This document shows positions 43,772 through 52,442 of a DNA stretch of 64,000 nucleotides, one piece after another. Within the stretch, counting starts at the first letter, position 1, and each line of letters starts with the position of its first letter. The stretch is from Bacteroidetes bacterium ADurb.Bin217 (GTDB taxonomy: Bacteria; Bacteroidota; Bacteroidia; Bacteroidales; UBA1715), in NCBI GenBank assembly GCA_002069975.1, contig MWCJ01000007.1, positions 1 to 64,000 of the forward strand, written 5' to 3'. A model generated the notes under the pieces. It was given only the letters and a program-made list of their open reading frames with translations, was not told where the DNA came from and searched no databases. The position numbers and the translations under genes are program-made.

Positions 43772-44545
43772 TTATTTTTTTACGGTATCTGCGTATAAGG
43801 AATCTCTACTTGTGTCGGTATAATTTCCTTTTAAAGTTTTAACTAATTCTATATCAAATAGCAATGTTTGATATGGTTCAATTACATCTTTTTTGGTAAC
43901 TTGTGTTCCGTATGCAAATTCATGCGAACTAAAAATTCTTAGTTTTGCTCCGGTATATACTAACGGTAGTACCCGTTTAAAAGCTGTAATTGCAGAGTCC
44001 ATCGGAAGTTTTATTGGTTCACTCGATTTTGAACGTGAATCGAACAATACTTTTTGACTTGTGTTTAAAATTTTAAAATGAACAAGTATAGTATCGCGAA
44101 CATCGGGTTGTAATTGTCCCCAACCTGCATAATATACTTGGTATTGAAGACCTTTTTGCAATTCTATAACACCTTGATTTTTTTTGTTGTTATCTAAATA
44201 AATATTGCCTTCGGTTTCGTTTTTTAAAAATTGCGACGCATATGCCTTGTTCGATGAACTCATAATTTGTTCAATATATCGTTGTACCAATTTTTGTGAT
44301 TCTTCTTGAGTTAGAACAGTTGTACCTGTACTGTCAAAATAATCGCGTATGCCTTGAATAAAATGCTGAAACGATATGCTGTCTATATTGTTTTGTTCTA
44401 AATTTTGAGGAATTTTACTTGCAAATAGGAGTCCTAAACTATATGAAGTTGAGTCTAACGAAGTTTCGAGTTTTTTGTATTTGTCGGCATTACTGCACGA
44501 TGCAAATAACAAACTAACTACAAAAACTATCAACACATTTCTCAT
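43772..44545 (-). CDS. diverged FKBP-type lipoprotein
   Basis: The 257-residue paralogue has a lipoprotein signal (LLFASC, Cys17), the same FKBP_N helical region and an FKBP fold with FAYGTQ and EPYQTLLFDIELV. Against its neighbour the active site is altered: VHYHGTKLDG becomes VHFKILNTSQ, and the conserved EGWVEGM becomes TAFKRVL, so the binding-pocket Trp is lost. Isomerase activity is doubtful; a chaperone role is possible. The ATG at 44545 starts the signal peptide; earlier in-frame starts lack one. A -7 box lies 41 bp upstream. Confidence 0.85.
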   Translation of the reverse strand: MRNVLIVFVVSLLFASCSNADKYKKLETSLDSTSYSLGLLFASKIPQNLEQNNIDSISFQHFIQGIRDYFDSTGTTVLTQEESQKLVQRYIEQIMSSSNKAYASQFLKNETEGNIYLDNNKKNQGVIELQKGLQYQVYYAGWGQLQPDVRDTILVHFKILNTSQKVLFDSRSKSSEPIKLPMDSAITAFKRVLPLVYTGAKLRIFSSHEFAYGTQVTKKDVIEPYQTLLFDIELVKTLKGNYTDTSRDSLYADTVKK

Positions 44546-44585
44546 TGTATATAATTCTATAATGTATAAGGTTTTGAAACCTTTG

Positions 44586-44593
44586 CAAACATA
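44586..44593 (-). promoter_or_regulatory. -7 box of the FKBP operon
   Basis: The minus strand reads TATGTTTG, an exact TAnnTTTG match about 41 bp upstream of the ATG. Just downstream, AAGGTTT and AAACCTT (44568-44583) form a 7-bp inverted repeat in the leader. Confidence 0.5.
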
Positions 44594-44628
44594 CATTTTT
44601 TTATTTAAAAAAACGAAAGTAATATGCA

Positions 44629-44672
44629 AAAAAAAGAGGCTGTTTTATGAATAAAAAACAGCCTCTTTTTTT
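44629..44672 (-). terminator. terminator of the methylmalonyl-CoA decarboxylase operon
   Basis: Eighteen-base complementary arms (44629-44646 and 44655-44672) enclose an 8-nt loop, with A/T-runs on both outer sides. It lies 15 bp after the oadB stop and ends the operon on the minus strand. Confidence 0.85.
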
Positions 44673-44686
44673 GATTTTTTTTAAAA

Positions 44687-46003
44687 TTACCCTAAAATAC
44701 TTAATAAAATACCGGCCGCAACAGCAGATCCTATAACTCCTGCTACATTTGATCCCATTGCATGCATCAATAAGTAGTTGTGAGGATTTGATTCTTGTCC
44801 CACATTCTGAGAAACACGTGCTGCCATAGGTACTGCAGAAACTCCGGCAGAACCTATAAGTGGATTTATTTTTTCTTTTAAGAATAAGTTCATGAATTTA
44901 GCAAGTAAAACACCACCGGCAGTTCCTAAACAAAATGCTGTAACACCCATCAATAAAATTTTAATTGTTTGAATGTTTAAGAATGTTGAGGCAGTTGCAG
45001 TAGCTCCAACTGAAATACCTAAAAATATAGTTACTATATTCATTAATTCATTTTGCACAGTTTTGCTTAAACGTTCTACAACGCCACATTCTTTCATTAA
45101 ATTACCTAACATTAATGATCCAATAAGTGATGCGGCTGATGGTAAAGTTAATGATGTTATGATAGTTACAACAATAGGAAATAGAATTTTTTCTGTTTTT
45201 GAAACCATTCGGAGTTGTTTCATTTCAATCAATCGTTCCTTTTTACTTGTAAGTAAACGCATAATTGGCGGTTGAATTACAGGAACTAATGCCATGTATG
45301 AATATGCTGCAACAGCAATAGGACCTAAAAGTTCAGGTGCTAGTTTTGATGTGAGGTATATGGCTGTTGGTCCGTCTGCTCCACCTATAATTCCTATTGA
45401 TCCTGCTTGTCTTGGTAAAAAGTCTAATCCAATAGCACCAATATATGTTGCGAAAATTCCAAGTTGCGCTGCTGCTCCTAATAATAAACTTTTAGGATTT
45501 GCAATAAGAGGCCCAAAATCTGTTAAAGCACCAACACCTAAGAAAATTAAACACGGATAAATCCCTAATTTAACACCTAAATATATATAATCAAGTAATC
45601 CGCCTTTATCTGTGAAAATATCCCAATGTATTTTACCATTTGCAAATAATTCGGGATTAAACATTCCTGCAGTAGGAAAATTTGAGAGCAACATTCCAAA
45701 TGCAATAGGCAATAATAGTAGTGGTTCATATTGTTTAGCTATAGCAAGATATATAAGCAAACAAGATATTAAAAGCATCAAAATTACTTTGAAATCAATG
45801 AAAACAAATCCAGTGCTATTCAATATTTTATTAAAACTATCAATAAGATCCAATGGTTCTACAGAATCAGCAGTTTGTTCTATTGATTTTTCTGTTTGTA
45901 TAGAAGAATCCGGAGTATTTTTACTCGATTCATTTTGAGCCGAAATAGATAATGTAATAAAAACAAAAATCGGTAATAAAAGATATTTTTTAAATTTTTC
46001 CAT
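44687..46003 (-). CDS. sodium-pumping decarboxylase, beta subunit
   Basis: The 438-residue membrane protein is the OadB/MmdB/GcdB beta subunit, which decarboxylates carboxybiotin and couples it to Na+ export. It has a signal-like N-terminus and a Ser/Thr/Glu-rich linker (about 22-45) before about nine to eleven helices. Family motifs include [21 protein letters not shown]-type sequence ([10 protein letters not shown], about 203), [24 protein letters not shown] and [14 protein letters not shown]. It is the last gene of an operon whose alpha and carrier subunits indicate methylmalonyl-CoA as the substrate. Confidence 0.95.
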   Translation of the reverse strand: MEKFKKYLLLPIFVFITLSISAQNESSKNTPDSSIQTEKSIEQTADSVEPLDLIDSFNKILNSTGFVFIDFKVILMLLISCLLIYLAIAKQYEPLLLLPIAFGMLLSNFPTAGMFNPELFANGKIHWDIFTDKGGLLDYIYLGVKLGIYPCLIFLGVGALTDFGPLIANPKSLLLGAAAQLGIFATYIGAIGLDFLPRQAGSIGIIGGADGPTAIYLTSKLAPELLGPIAVAAYSYMALVPVIQPPIMRLLTSKKERLIEMKQLRMVSKTEKILFPIVVTIITSLTLPSAASLIGSLMLGNLMKECGVVERLSKTVQNELMNIVTIFLGISVGATATASTFLNIQTIKILLMGVTAFCLGTAGGVLLAKFMNLFLKEKINPLIGSAGVSAVPMAARVSQNVGQESNPHNYLLMHAMGSNVAGVIGSAVAAGILLSILG

Positions 46004-46014
46004 TTCAATTATTT

Positions 46015-46695
46015 TTATTGGTTAATTTCAAAAAGAGTATCTCCTTGCATTACGCTTTGACCAATTTCAACAGTAATTGATTTTACAACACCATCTTTAT
46101 CTGCCAATATGTTATTTTCCATTTTCATAGATTCCATTATTAATAGAGTGTCTCCTCGTTTTACTTTTTGTCCTACTGAAACTAATGTTTTTAATATTAC
46201 TCCAGGTAAAGGTGATGTTACCAAATGTTTTCCATTAGTATTGGAGGCAGAAGCATTTGTTTTTGAGGATTGCTTAACAACTTCAACACTACCTTCAAAA
46301 TCTATTAAAATATCACCTTGCATTACTGTTTGATCAACATTAATATGCAATGCTTTTACAACACCATCTTTTTCAGCTGTTATATTATTCTCCATTTTCA
46401 TAGATTCCATTATTAAGAGAATATCACCCCGTTTTACTTTTTGTCCCTTTGTTACAAGTATTTTTTTAATTACACCAGGAAGAGGAGATTTAATAGCCGT
46501 AGGAATTGTTATTGGAAGTGGAGGTGTAGCTATAGATGATACTGTTTTTATACCACTTATTGTTGAAGTTTCACTTTTTTCTATTTCAACAGTAAACGGC
46601 GTGCCATTTACTTCTATTTCAACAATATTTTTATTTACCTCATGTATAGAAACTTCAAAAGAACTTCCTTCTATTGTGAATTTGAATTTTTTCAT
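46015..46695 (-). CDS. biotin carrier subunit with two tandem biotinyl domains
   Basis: This 226-residue protein has an N-terminal beta region (about 1-60) like other decarboxylase carrier subunits, then two biotinyl domains: about 68-133 with the biotin site MESMKMEN at Lys100, and about 159-226 with the same site at Lys191, joined by a Ser/Asn/Lys linker (about 135-157). Normal carriers of this class have one domain. Both copies keep the lipoyl/biotinyl fold residues [13 protein letters not shown] and VMQGD. The carrier shuttles carboxybiotin between the MmdA transferase and the beta subunit. Confidence 0.93.
   Translation of the reverse strand: MKKFKFTIEGSSFEVSIHEVNKNIVEIEVNGTPFTVEIEKSETSTISGIKTVSSIATPPLPITIPTAIKSPLPGVIKKILVTKGQKVKRGDILLIMESMKMENNITAEKDGVVKALHINVDQTVMQGDILIDFEGSVEVVKQSSKTNASASNTNGKHLVTSPLPGVILKTLVSVGQKVKRGDTLLIMESMKMENNILADKDGVVKSITVEIGQSVMQGDTLFEINQ
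46018..46494 (-). repeat. 273-bp-offset direct repeat encoding the two biotinyl domains
   Basis: Domains at 46297-46494 and 46018-46221 are direct repeats offset by 273 bp. A 24-bp block around each biotin site (46119-46142 and 46392-46415) is identical at DNA level, so the duplication is recent or kept similar by recombination or selection. Confidence 0.85.
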
Positions 46696-46699
46696 TGTT

Positions 46700-47041
46700 T
46701 TAACGTACTAAATTATTTATACCATATATTTTTGAACTCCAAGGAGAATATTTTCTTTCAATATTCTTTATTGTAATTTGTTGTTTTTCAGTCTCAATAT
46801 CATTGTAATAGTATAGATGAATAGCTGCGGCTATTGCTGCACTTTCAGAAGCTGTAAGATGAATTTCATAAAAGTCATCTTTATTTTTTGATTCTGTTGG
46901 AATTTTAATTTTAGTAGTCATTATAGCACTAAATATATTAAGAATGAAAACCAAAACTATTAATACAGCAAAAACAATAGCTATTCCTATACCACAAATA
47001 ATAAATGCATTACTCCATATTGTTAATAATAAATTATTCAT
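46700..47041 (-). CDS. OadG-family gamma subunit
   Basis: The 113-residue protein has one N-terminal membrane helix (about 12-38, ICGIGIAIVFAVLIVLVFIL) followed by a soluble, charged tail with LTASESAAIAAAIHLYY and a C-terminal PWSSKIYGINN, as in OadG-like subunits and Bacteroidota relatives. It lies between the carrier (4 bp) and mmdA (8 bp) genes. Gamma subunits hold the carboxyltransferase on the membrane-bound beta subunit. Confidence 0.9.
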   Translation of the reverse strand: MNNLLLTIWSNAFIICGIGIAIVFAVLIVLVFILNIFSAIMTTKIKIPTESKNKDDFYEIHLTASESAAIAAAIHLYYYNDIETEKQQITIKNIERKYSPWSSKIYGINNLVR

Positions 47042-47049
47042 AATTTTAA

Positions 47050-48609
47050 TTATAAAGGTATATTACAATGTTTTTTAAGAGGATTAGTTACTCGTTTTGT
47101 TTGTAGTCTTTGTAGAGCTCTGATAATTCTAAAACGAGTTGTATGAGGTTCAATTACATCATCAATAAATCCATATTTAGCTGCTTGATATGGAGTTGCG
47201 AATAAATCATTATATTCTTTTTTCTTTTCTTCATATTTTGCTGCTTTTGCTTCAGGAGTGTCAAGTGCGGCTATTTCTTTAGCATATAATACCTCAACAG
47301 CACCATCTGCACCCATTACTGCAATTTCTGCAGTTGGCCATGCGTAATTAATATCGCCACGCAATTGTTTGCTGCTCATTACTATATGAGCTCCACCATA
47401 TGATTTGCGAAGTGTTACAGTAACTTTAGGAACAGTTGCTTCACCATATGCATATAATAATTTAGCTCCATGAGAAATTACACCGCCATATTCTTGAGTG
47501 CTACCAGGTAAAAATCCAGGTACATCTACAAGTGTTACTATGGGAATATTGAATGCATCACAAAAACGAACAAAACGAGCACCTTTACGAGAAGCTTCAA
47601 TATCGAGTACTCCAGCTAAAAACATTGGTTGATTGGCAACCACACCTACAGGCATACCACCCATTTTAGCAAAACCTACTACAATATTTTTTGCATATTC
47701 TTTATGTACTTCAAAGAAATCACCACCATCAATAATCAATTCAATTACTTTAATCATGTCATATGGTTTGCTTACGCTATCTGGTATAATTTCATTTAGA
47801 GATTCTTCATTTCTGTTATTTGGATCAATGCAAGATGTAATAATTGGTTCTTCCATATTGTTTTGAGGAATAAATGAAATTAATTTTCGAATTTTCATCA
47901 AACAATCCTCTTCAGATTCTGCTACAAAATGCGATACGCCTGATTTTGAGGCATGTACATAAGCTCCACCTAAATCGTCAACAGATATATCTTCGCCAGT
48001 TACTGTTTTAACAACTTTAGGACCTGTTAAAAACATGTAACTATTTTGTTGTGTCATAAAAATAAAGTCGGTAAGGGCAGGAGAGTATACTGCACCACCG
48101 GCACAAGGACCCATAATTGCAGAAATTTGAGGAATTACACCCGACGCCATAATGTTGCGTTGGAAAATTTCGGAGTAGCCAGCTAAACTTTGAATACCTT
48201 CTTGAATTCGAGCGCCACCTGAATCGTTTAATCCAATTACGGGTGCACCAACTTTCATAGCGTTATCCATTACTTTACAAATTTTCTGAGCCATAGTTTC
48301 TGATAACGAACCGCCAATAACTGTAAAATCTTGAGCAAAAACATACACTACACGTCCGTCAATAGTTCCGCTACCTGCAACCACACCGTCGCCTAAAAAT
48401 TGTTGTTTTTCCATGCCGAAGTTTGTACAACGATGCTCCTTAAATACATCGTATTCTTCGAAACTGCCTTTGTCTAGCAAAATATCAACTCGTTCTCGAG
48501 CTGTATATTTTCCTTTTGCATGTTGTGCTTCAATTCTTTTTTCGCCTCCTCCTAGCTTTGCTTTTGTACGGAGGGCAATTAGATCATTTAGTTTATCTTG
48601 ATTACTCAT
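47050..48609 (-). CDS. mmdA: methylmalonyl-CoA decarboxylase alpha subunit (carboxyltransferase)
   Basis: The 519-residue carboxyltransferase transfers the carboxyl group of methylmalonyl-CoA to biotin. It has both crotonase-like halves: [14 protein letters not shown] and [19 protein letters not shown] in the N-terminal half, and [28 protein letters not shown]-type sequence (VDVPGFLPG) and GGAHIVMSS in the C-terminal half. The sequence could equally be a propionyl-CoA carboxylase beta chain; the adjacent Na+-pump beta and gamma subunits and mce support the decarboxylase. Cytosolic face of the membrane complex. Confidence 0.95.
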   Translation of the reverse strand: MSNQDKLNDLIALRTKAKLGGGEKRIEAQHAKGKYTARERVDILLDKGSFEEYDVFKEHRCTNFGMEKQQFLGDGVVAGSGTIDGRVVYVFAQDFTVIGGSLSETMAQKICKVMDNAMKVGAPVIGLNDSGGARIQEGIQSLAGYSEIFQRNIMASGVIPQISAIMGPCAGGAVYSPALTDFIFMTQQNSYMFLTGPKVVKTVTGEDISVDDLGGAYVHASKSGVSHFVAESEEDCLMKIRKLISFIPQNNMEEPIITSCIDPNNRNEESLNEIIPDSVSKPYDMIKVIELIIDGGDFFEVHKEYAKNIVVGFAKMGGMPVGVVANQPMFLAGVLDIEASRKGARFVRFCDAFNIPIVTLVDVPGFLPGSTQEYGGVISHGAKLLYAYGEATVPKVTVTLRKSYGGAHIVMSSKQLRGDINYAWPTAEIAVMGADGAVEVLYAKEIAALDTPEAKAAKYEEKKKEYNDLFATPYQAAKYGFIDDVIEPHTTRFRIIRALQRLQTKRVTNPLKKHCNIPL

Positions 48610-48632
48610 AATAATTTATATAAAAATATGTT

Positions 48633-49043
48633 TTATTTTTTTGGATTTTCACAAACTTCAGTTAAAACTCCATTTGTCGATTTTGGATGAAGAAATCCGA
48701 TTTGTAATCCTTCAGCACCGGCACGTGGAGCTTTATCTATTAACGCTACTTCTTTAGATGCAGCATGGTCTAGAAATTCTTGCACGCTTTCTACTGCAAA
48801 TGCAATGTGATGAATACCTTGTCCTTTTTTCTCTATAAATTTCCCAATTGGTCCTTCGGGGTCTGTAGATTCCAACAATTCAATTTTTGTTTGCCCTACC
48901 ATAAAAAAAGCAGTTTTTACTTTTTGGTCTGCAACTTCTTCAATATTGTAACACGTAAGTCCCAATACTTCTTCGTAATACTTAATTTGTTCTTCTAAAT
49001 TTTGAACAGCTATACCAATGTGTTCAATATGACTTGGTTTCAT
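48633..49043 (-). CDS. mce: methylmalonyl-CoA epimerase
   Basis: The 136-residue VOC-fold enzyme interconverts (R)- and (S)-methylmalonyl-CoA. It starts PSHIEHIGIAVQNLEEQIKYYE and has GIHHIAFAV and the C-terminal HPKSTNGVLTEVCE; His and Glu metal ligands (His6-9 region, His in GIHH, Glu in LTEVCE) are in place. It is first in the operon, 23 bp before mmdA. The methylmalonyl-CoA mutase that would supply substrate is not in the window. Cytosolic. Confidence 0.95.
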   Translation of the reverse strand: MKPSHIEHIGIAVQNLEEQIKYYEEVLGLTCYNIEEVADQKVKTAFFMVGQTKIELLESTDPEGPIGKFIEKKGQGIHHIAFAVESVQEFLDHAASKEVALIDKAPRAGAEGLQIGFLHPKSTNGVLTEVCENPKK

Positions 49044-49080
49044 ACGTAAATAGTTTTTTATGTTTTTAAAATTTTGTGAA

Positions 49081-49088
49081 CAAATATA
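49081..49088 (-). promoter_or_regulatory. -7 box of the mce-mmdA operon
   Basis: The minus strand reads TATATTTG, an exact TAnnTTTG match 37 bp upstream of the mce ATG. Confidence 0.6.
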
Positions 49089-49193
49089 TAACTTAAACTA
49101 ATAGGACATAAGAAAATATGTTTTTTTTTTTTATGAAAAATTACAGTTGATATTATGTTTATAGTTTTATGTGTGCAGAAATAAAAAAAAATG

Positions 49194-49201
49194 TACATTT
49201 G
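49194..49201 (+). promoter_or_regulatory. -7 box of the alpha-oxoamine synthase gene
   Basis: TACATTTG is an exact TAnnTTTG match 37 bp upstream of the ATG. It lies between the short inverted repeats TGTAC and GTACA, which may be chance. Confidence 0.55.
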
Positions 49202-49238
49202 CTCGTACAATTTTTAAGTATAATTAAATTTTTTAACA

Positions 49239-50492
49239 ATGGATATTTTTGAAAGAGTAAAGAAAAACAGAGGAGCTCTTGGAATTTGGCAAAAAGAAGC
49301 TCATGGATATTTTATGTTCCCAAAATTAGAAGGAGAAATAGCTCCTCGTATGAAATTTCGTGGAAAAGAAGTGTTGACGTGGAGTTTAAATAACTATTGC
49401 GGTTTAGCAAATTTACCAGAAGTTCGCGAAGCCGATGCACAAGCTGCAAAAGATTGGGGACTAGCATATCCTATGGGTGCTCGTATGATGAGTGGTCAAA
49501 CAAAATATCACGAAGAATTAGAACAAAAATTAGCTGATTTTGTTAAAAAACCGGCTGCGTATCTTTTAAACTTCGGATATCAAGGTATGGTTTCAATTAT
49601 TGATTCTCTTGTATCTCGTCATGATGTTATTGTATATGATTCTGAATCACATGCATGTATTATGGACGGTATATTCTTACATAAAGCAAAAGGTGGAAAA
49701 AGTTTTGTGTTTCCTCACAATGATATTGCAAAATGTGAAAAAATGCTTGGGTTTGCTAAAAAAATAACCGATGAAACCAATGGTGGTATTTTAGTTATTA
49801 CCGAAGGTGTTTTTGGTATGGCTGGCGACCTTGGTAAACTTGATGAAATAGCAGCATTGAAAGAAAAATTTGATTTCCGTTTGTTGGTTGACGATGCACA
49901 TGGTTTTGGTACTATGGGACATGATGGTAGCGGTACAGGAACTCATTTTGGGGTGCAAGATCAGATAGATATTTACTTTAGTACATTCGCTAAAGCTATG
50001 GCATCTATTGGTGCTTTTGTTGCCGCAGAGGAGGAAATTATAGATTATTTAATGTATTCTTTACGTTCTCAAATATTCGCAAAATCGTTACCAATGCCTT
50101 TGGTAATAGGTGCAATGAAGCGTTTGGAATTAATTCAAACCCGTCCTGAATTACGTGAGAAATTATGGACAGTAGTAAATGCGTTACAAAAAGGTTTCAA
50201 AGAAGCCGGATTTGATATAGGAAAAACTCAATCACCGGTAACTCCGGTATTCTTAAAAGGTACTGTTGCTATGGCAGGTAACTTAGCATTGGATTTACGC
50301 GAAAATCATGGATTGTTCTGTTCTATTGTAATTTATCCTGTTGTTCCTAAAGATGTAATCATGCTTCGTATTATACCTACTGCTGCTCATAGTTTAGAAG
50401 ATGTTGCATTTACTATCGAATGTTTTAAAGCAATTAAACATAAACTCGATAATGGTATGTATGCGTCTGATAAAATTCAAATGAATTTATAA
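49239..50492 (+). CDS. alpha-oxoamine synthase family PLP enzyme
   Basis: The 417-residue enzyme belongs to the family that condenses an amino acid with an acyl thioester (KBL, BioF, serine palmitoyltransferase, cysteate acyltransferase). It has LNNYCGLAN, GARMMSGQTKYHEELE, ESHACIMDG, LLVDDAHGFGTMG and the PLP-Lys segment STFAKAMASIGA. Its N-terminus (MDIFERVKKNRGALG) differs from the classical Bacteroides serine palmitoyltransferase as I recall it, so sphingolipid or sulfonolipid synthesis is only a possibility. It is monocistronic with its own promoter and terminator. Cytosolic. Confidence 0.88.
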   Translation: MDIFERVKKNRGALGIWQKEAHGYFMFPKLEGEIAPRMKFRGKEVLTWSLNNYCGLANLPEVREADAQAAKDWGLAYPMGARMMSGQTKYHEELEQKLADFVKKPAAYLLNFGYQGMVSIIDSLVSRHDVIVYDSESHACIMDGIFLHKAKGGKSFVFPHNDIAKCEKMLGFAKKITDETNGGILVITEGVFGMAGDLGKLDEIAALKEKFDFRLLVDDAHGFGTMGHDGSGTGTHFGVQDQIDIYFSTFAKAMASIGAFVAAEEEIIDYLMYSLRSQIFAKSLPMPLVIGAMKRLELIQTRPELREKLWTVVNALQKGFKEAGFDIGKTQSPVTPVFLKGTVAMAGNLALDLRENHGLFCSIVIYPVVPKDVIMLRIIPTAAHSLEDVAFTIECFKAIKHKLDNGMYASDKIQMNL

Positions 50493-50514
50493 TTAGTATA
50501 ATTGTCTTTAATAT

Positions 50515-50545
50515 AAAGGGAATTCGAAAGGGTTCCCTTTTTTTT
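50515..50545 (+). terminator. intrinsic terminator 8 nt before the SET-recR start
   Basis: AAAGGGAA (50515-50522) pairs with TTCCCTTT (50533-50540) around a 10-nt loop, followed by T. It ends the oxoamine synthase transcript and lies 8 nt before the SET gene ATG. Confidence 0.75.
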
Positions 50546-50553
50546 GAACTATC

Positions 50554-51096
50554 ATGTACGAACATTTATTTACTAGTGAAAATATTTCTGTAGAAAGTAC
50601 TTGTGAATATAAACATGCAGGTTTGTATGTAGATGAAAGTATATATGTGCCCAATCAACAAGCTCTGCGTACTAAAGAATTTATTCCAGCTCAAACAGTA
50701 TTAAGTATTCAGCAATGTGCGTTGTCAACTCATCGAACACGTACTTCAATACAAGTTACGGAATTGTTTCATGCCGAAGCCGACGATTGTATTCGTTTTG
50801 CTAACCATAGTTGTCAGCCCAATGCCGCTGTAATTTCAAAATATATTGATGGGGCTGCGTATGTTACTATATTATTAGTTTCTGTTCGCGATATAATAGG
50901 TGGCGATGAAATTCAATTTGATTATGCAAGTACCGAAACGACTCTAACAAAAGAATTGTTGTTTGCTCCCTGTTTATGTAATTCACCATTGTGTCGAAAG
51001 GTTTTGACAGGTTTTTCGGAATTAACACCTACACAAAAAGACCAGGTGGCAGCAACTCTCCCTGTAGCATCTCATATTCTTAAATTGTATGTATGA
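50554..51096 (+). CDS. SET-domain protein, predicted protein-lysine methyltransferase
   Basis: The 180-residue protein is a compact SET domain. It has the N-terminal GLYVDES...LRTKEFIPAQTVL strand pair, the SAM/active-site motif RFANHSCQPNA (NHSC at 84-87), DEIQFDY (118-124) with the catalytic Tyr, and a post-SET-like Cys cluster CLCNSPLC (Cys140, 142, 147) that with Cys87 could bind zinc. SET proteins are mainly eukaryotic, with scattered bacterial members. Its stop overlaps recR by 4 bp (ATGA). No signal peptide, so it acts in the cytosol. The substrate is unknown. Confidence 0.87.
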   Translation: MYEHLFTSENISVESTCEYKHAGLYVDESIYVPNQQALRTKEFIPAQTVLSIQQCALSTHRTRTSIQVTELFHAEADDCIRFANHSCQPNAAVISKYIDGAAYVTILLVSVRDIIGGDEIQFDYASTETTLTKELLFAPCLCNSPLCRKVLTGFSELTPTQKDQVAATLPVASHILKLYV

Positions 51097-51713
51097 ATCA
51101 GTATGAATATCCATCGAAAATTTTAGAACAAGCTGTTTTAGAAATTGCTAAATTACCAAGTATTGGAAAAAAAACAGCATTGCGACTTGCTTTACATATT
51201 TTAAAACAAGATGTAGAGTATGCTCAAAAGTTAAGTGATGCTATTATTCATCTTAAACAATCTATTCAATTTTGTCGTGAATGTCATACAATATCCGATA
51301 CAGAATTGTGTGATATATGTGCAAACCCTAAACGCGATACGTCTGTTGTGTGTGTAGTTGAATCAATCAAAGATGTGTTTGTAATTGAACAAACTCATCA
51401 GTTCAAAGGTGTGTATCATGTGTTGGGAGGAGTTATTTCGCCTATCGATGGTGTTTCGCCTCAAGATTTGACTATTGAAAGTTTACTAGAACGAATAACG
51501 ACTCATGCAATGAAAGAAATAATTTTTGCATTACCCGTAACTATCGAAGGTGATACAACTTGTTTTTATATATACAAAAAAATTCAAGATAAACCTATTG
51601 TGGTAACCATGCTTGCACGGGGAGTTGCTGTTGGAAACGAATTGGAATATACCGATGAAGCAACTTTGGCACGTTCTATTAAAGATAGAGTAGCTTATTC
51701 CGGTTCAAAATAA
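51093..51713 (+). CDS. recR: recombination protein RecR
   Basis: RecR works with RecO (and RecF) to load RecA in gap repair. The 206-residue length is normal. It has the helix-hairpin-helix LPSIGKKTALRLALHIL, a Cys4 zinc finger CRECH...CDIC (about 57-72), a Toprim domain with VVESIKDVFVIE and YHVLGGVISPIDG, and a C-terminal Walker-like LARGVAVGNELEYTDEATL. It is translationally coupled to the preceding SET gene. Cytosolic. Confidence 0.97.
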   Translation: MNQYEYPSKILEQAVLEIAKLPSIGKKTALRLALHILKQDVEYAQKLSDAIIHLKQSIQFCRECHTISDTELCDICANPKRDTSVVCVVESIKDVFVIEQTHQFKGVYHVLGGVISPIDGVSPQDLTIESLLERITTHAMKEIIFALPVTIEGDTTCFYIYKKIQDKPIVVTMLARGVAVGNELEYTDEATLARSIKDRVAYSGSK

Positions 51714-51717
51714 ACAA

Positions 51718-52158
51718 TTAATTTTGAATTACCCGTAAACTTTCTATTGTGTTCATCTCTACATATGTAAGTGTGTCTTCGTGCATTTTGGTAAGTGTGT
51801 TTGATTCAAGGTCGAGAATAAAAACATATTTTTTACTATCGGTACCCAAACAGCTATATGTGTATGTGCTGGCATCACTTTCGTCTGTAGTTAATATATA
51901 ATATGTCTTCCACGAATTTTGACTTTTAACTTCAAAAAGTTTGGTCATGTCGCACGAGAATAAAAATTCTACATTAAACTTTTGAATTGAATCTACAAAT
52001 ACTTGTTCGTTTTTATAAATCCCAAATTGTTTACTATTTGCTATCATAGCATAACAAATTTTGTCATTACGAAAAATAGTACTGTCGCCTTGACTATAGG
52101 TAAAATTGATATACCCAATAATACTGAGTAAAATACTTACACAAATTCGTTTATTCAT
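51718..52158 (-). CDS. hypothetical secreted protein
   Basis: The 146-residue product starts at ATG 52158 with a signal peptide (RICVSILLSIIGYINFTYSQ); the longer frame from 52221 adds residues that overlap ppnP and is rejected. The mature part is beta-rich with a YTYSCLGTD segment; no family was recognised. It overlaps ppnP by 8 bp and is convergent with recR, only 4 bp away. Likely periplasmic; function unknown. Confidence 0.65.
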   Translation of the reverse strand: MNKRICVSILLSIIGYINFTYSQGDSTIFRNDKICYAMIANSKQFGIYKNEQVFVDSIQKFNVEFLFSCDMTKLFEVKSQNSWKTYYILTTDESDASTYTYSCLGTDSKKYVFILDLESNTLTKMHEDTLTYVEMNTIESLRVIQN

Positions 52159-52432
52159 AGATGCAAAGATAAGCAACGTCTGATGTAGCACGAACTTTAA
52201 ATTTATCGCAACAAGGTACAATAAACATATCGCCTTTTATAAATTTTTTCCACTCAGTTTGCTCGGGAAGTAAAGCTTCAATAGTTCCCGATACTATATG
52301 CATATATTCCTTGGTTGAAGTTCCAAATTCATATTCACCCGGAGCAATTACCCCCACAGTAGCTTTCCCGTCTTGATTTCGTAATCCTATAGATTTTACG
52401 TTTCCTTCAAAATATTCGTTTACTTGTAACAT
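52151..52432 (-). CDS. ppnP: pyrimidine/purine nucleoside phosphorylase (PpnP family)
   Basis: The 93-residue single-cupin protein matches PpnP (formerly YaiE/DUF1255): VNEYFEGNVKSIGLR, VGVIAPGEYEFGTSTKEYMHIVSGTIEALLP (diagnostic: GVIAPGEYEFGT), FIVPCCDKFKVRA. E. coli PpnP phosphorolyses many nucleosides. It is the second gene of a three-gene minus operon, 10 bp after DUF3127. Cytosolic. Confidence 0.93.
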   Translation of the reverse strand: MLQVNEYFEGNVKSIGLRNQDGKATVGVIAPGEYEFGTSTKEYMHIVSGTIEALLPEQTEWKKFIKGDMFIVPCCDKFKVRATSDVAYLCIYE

Positions 52433-52442
52433 ATAATATATA

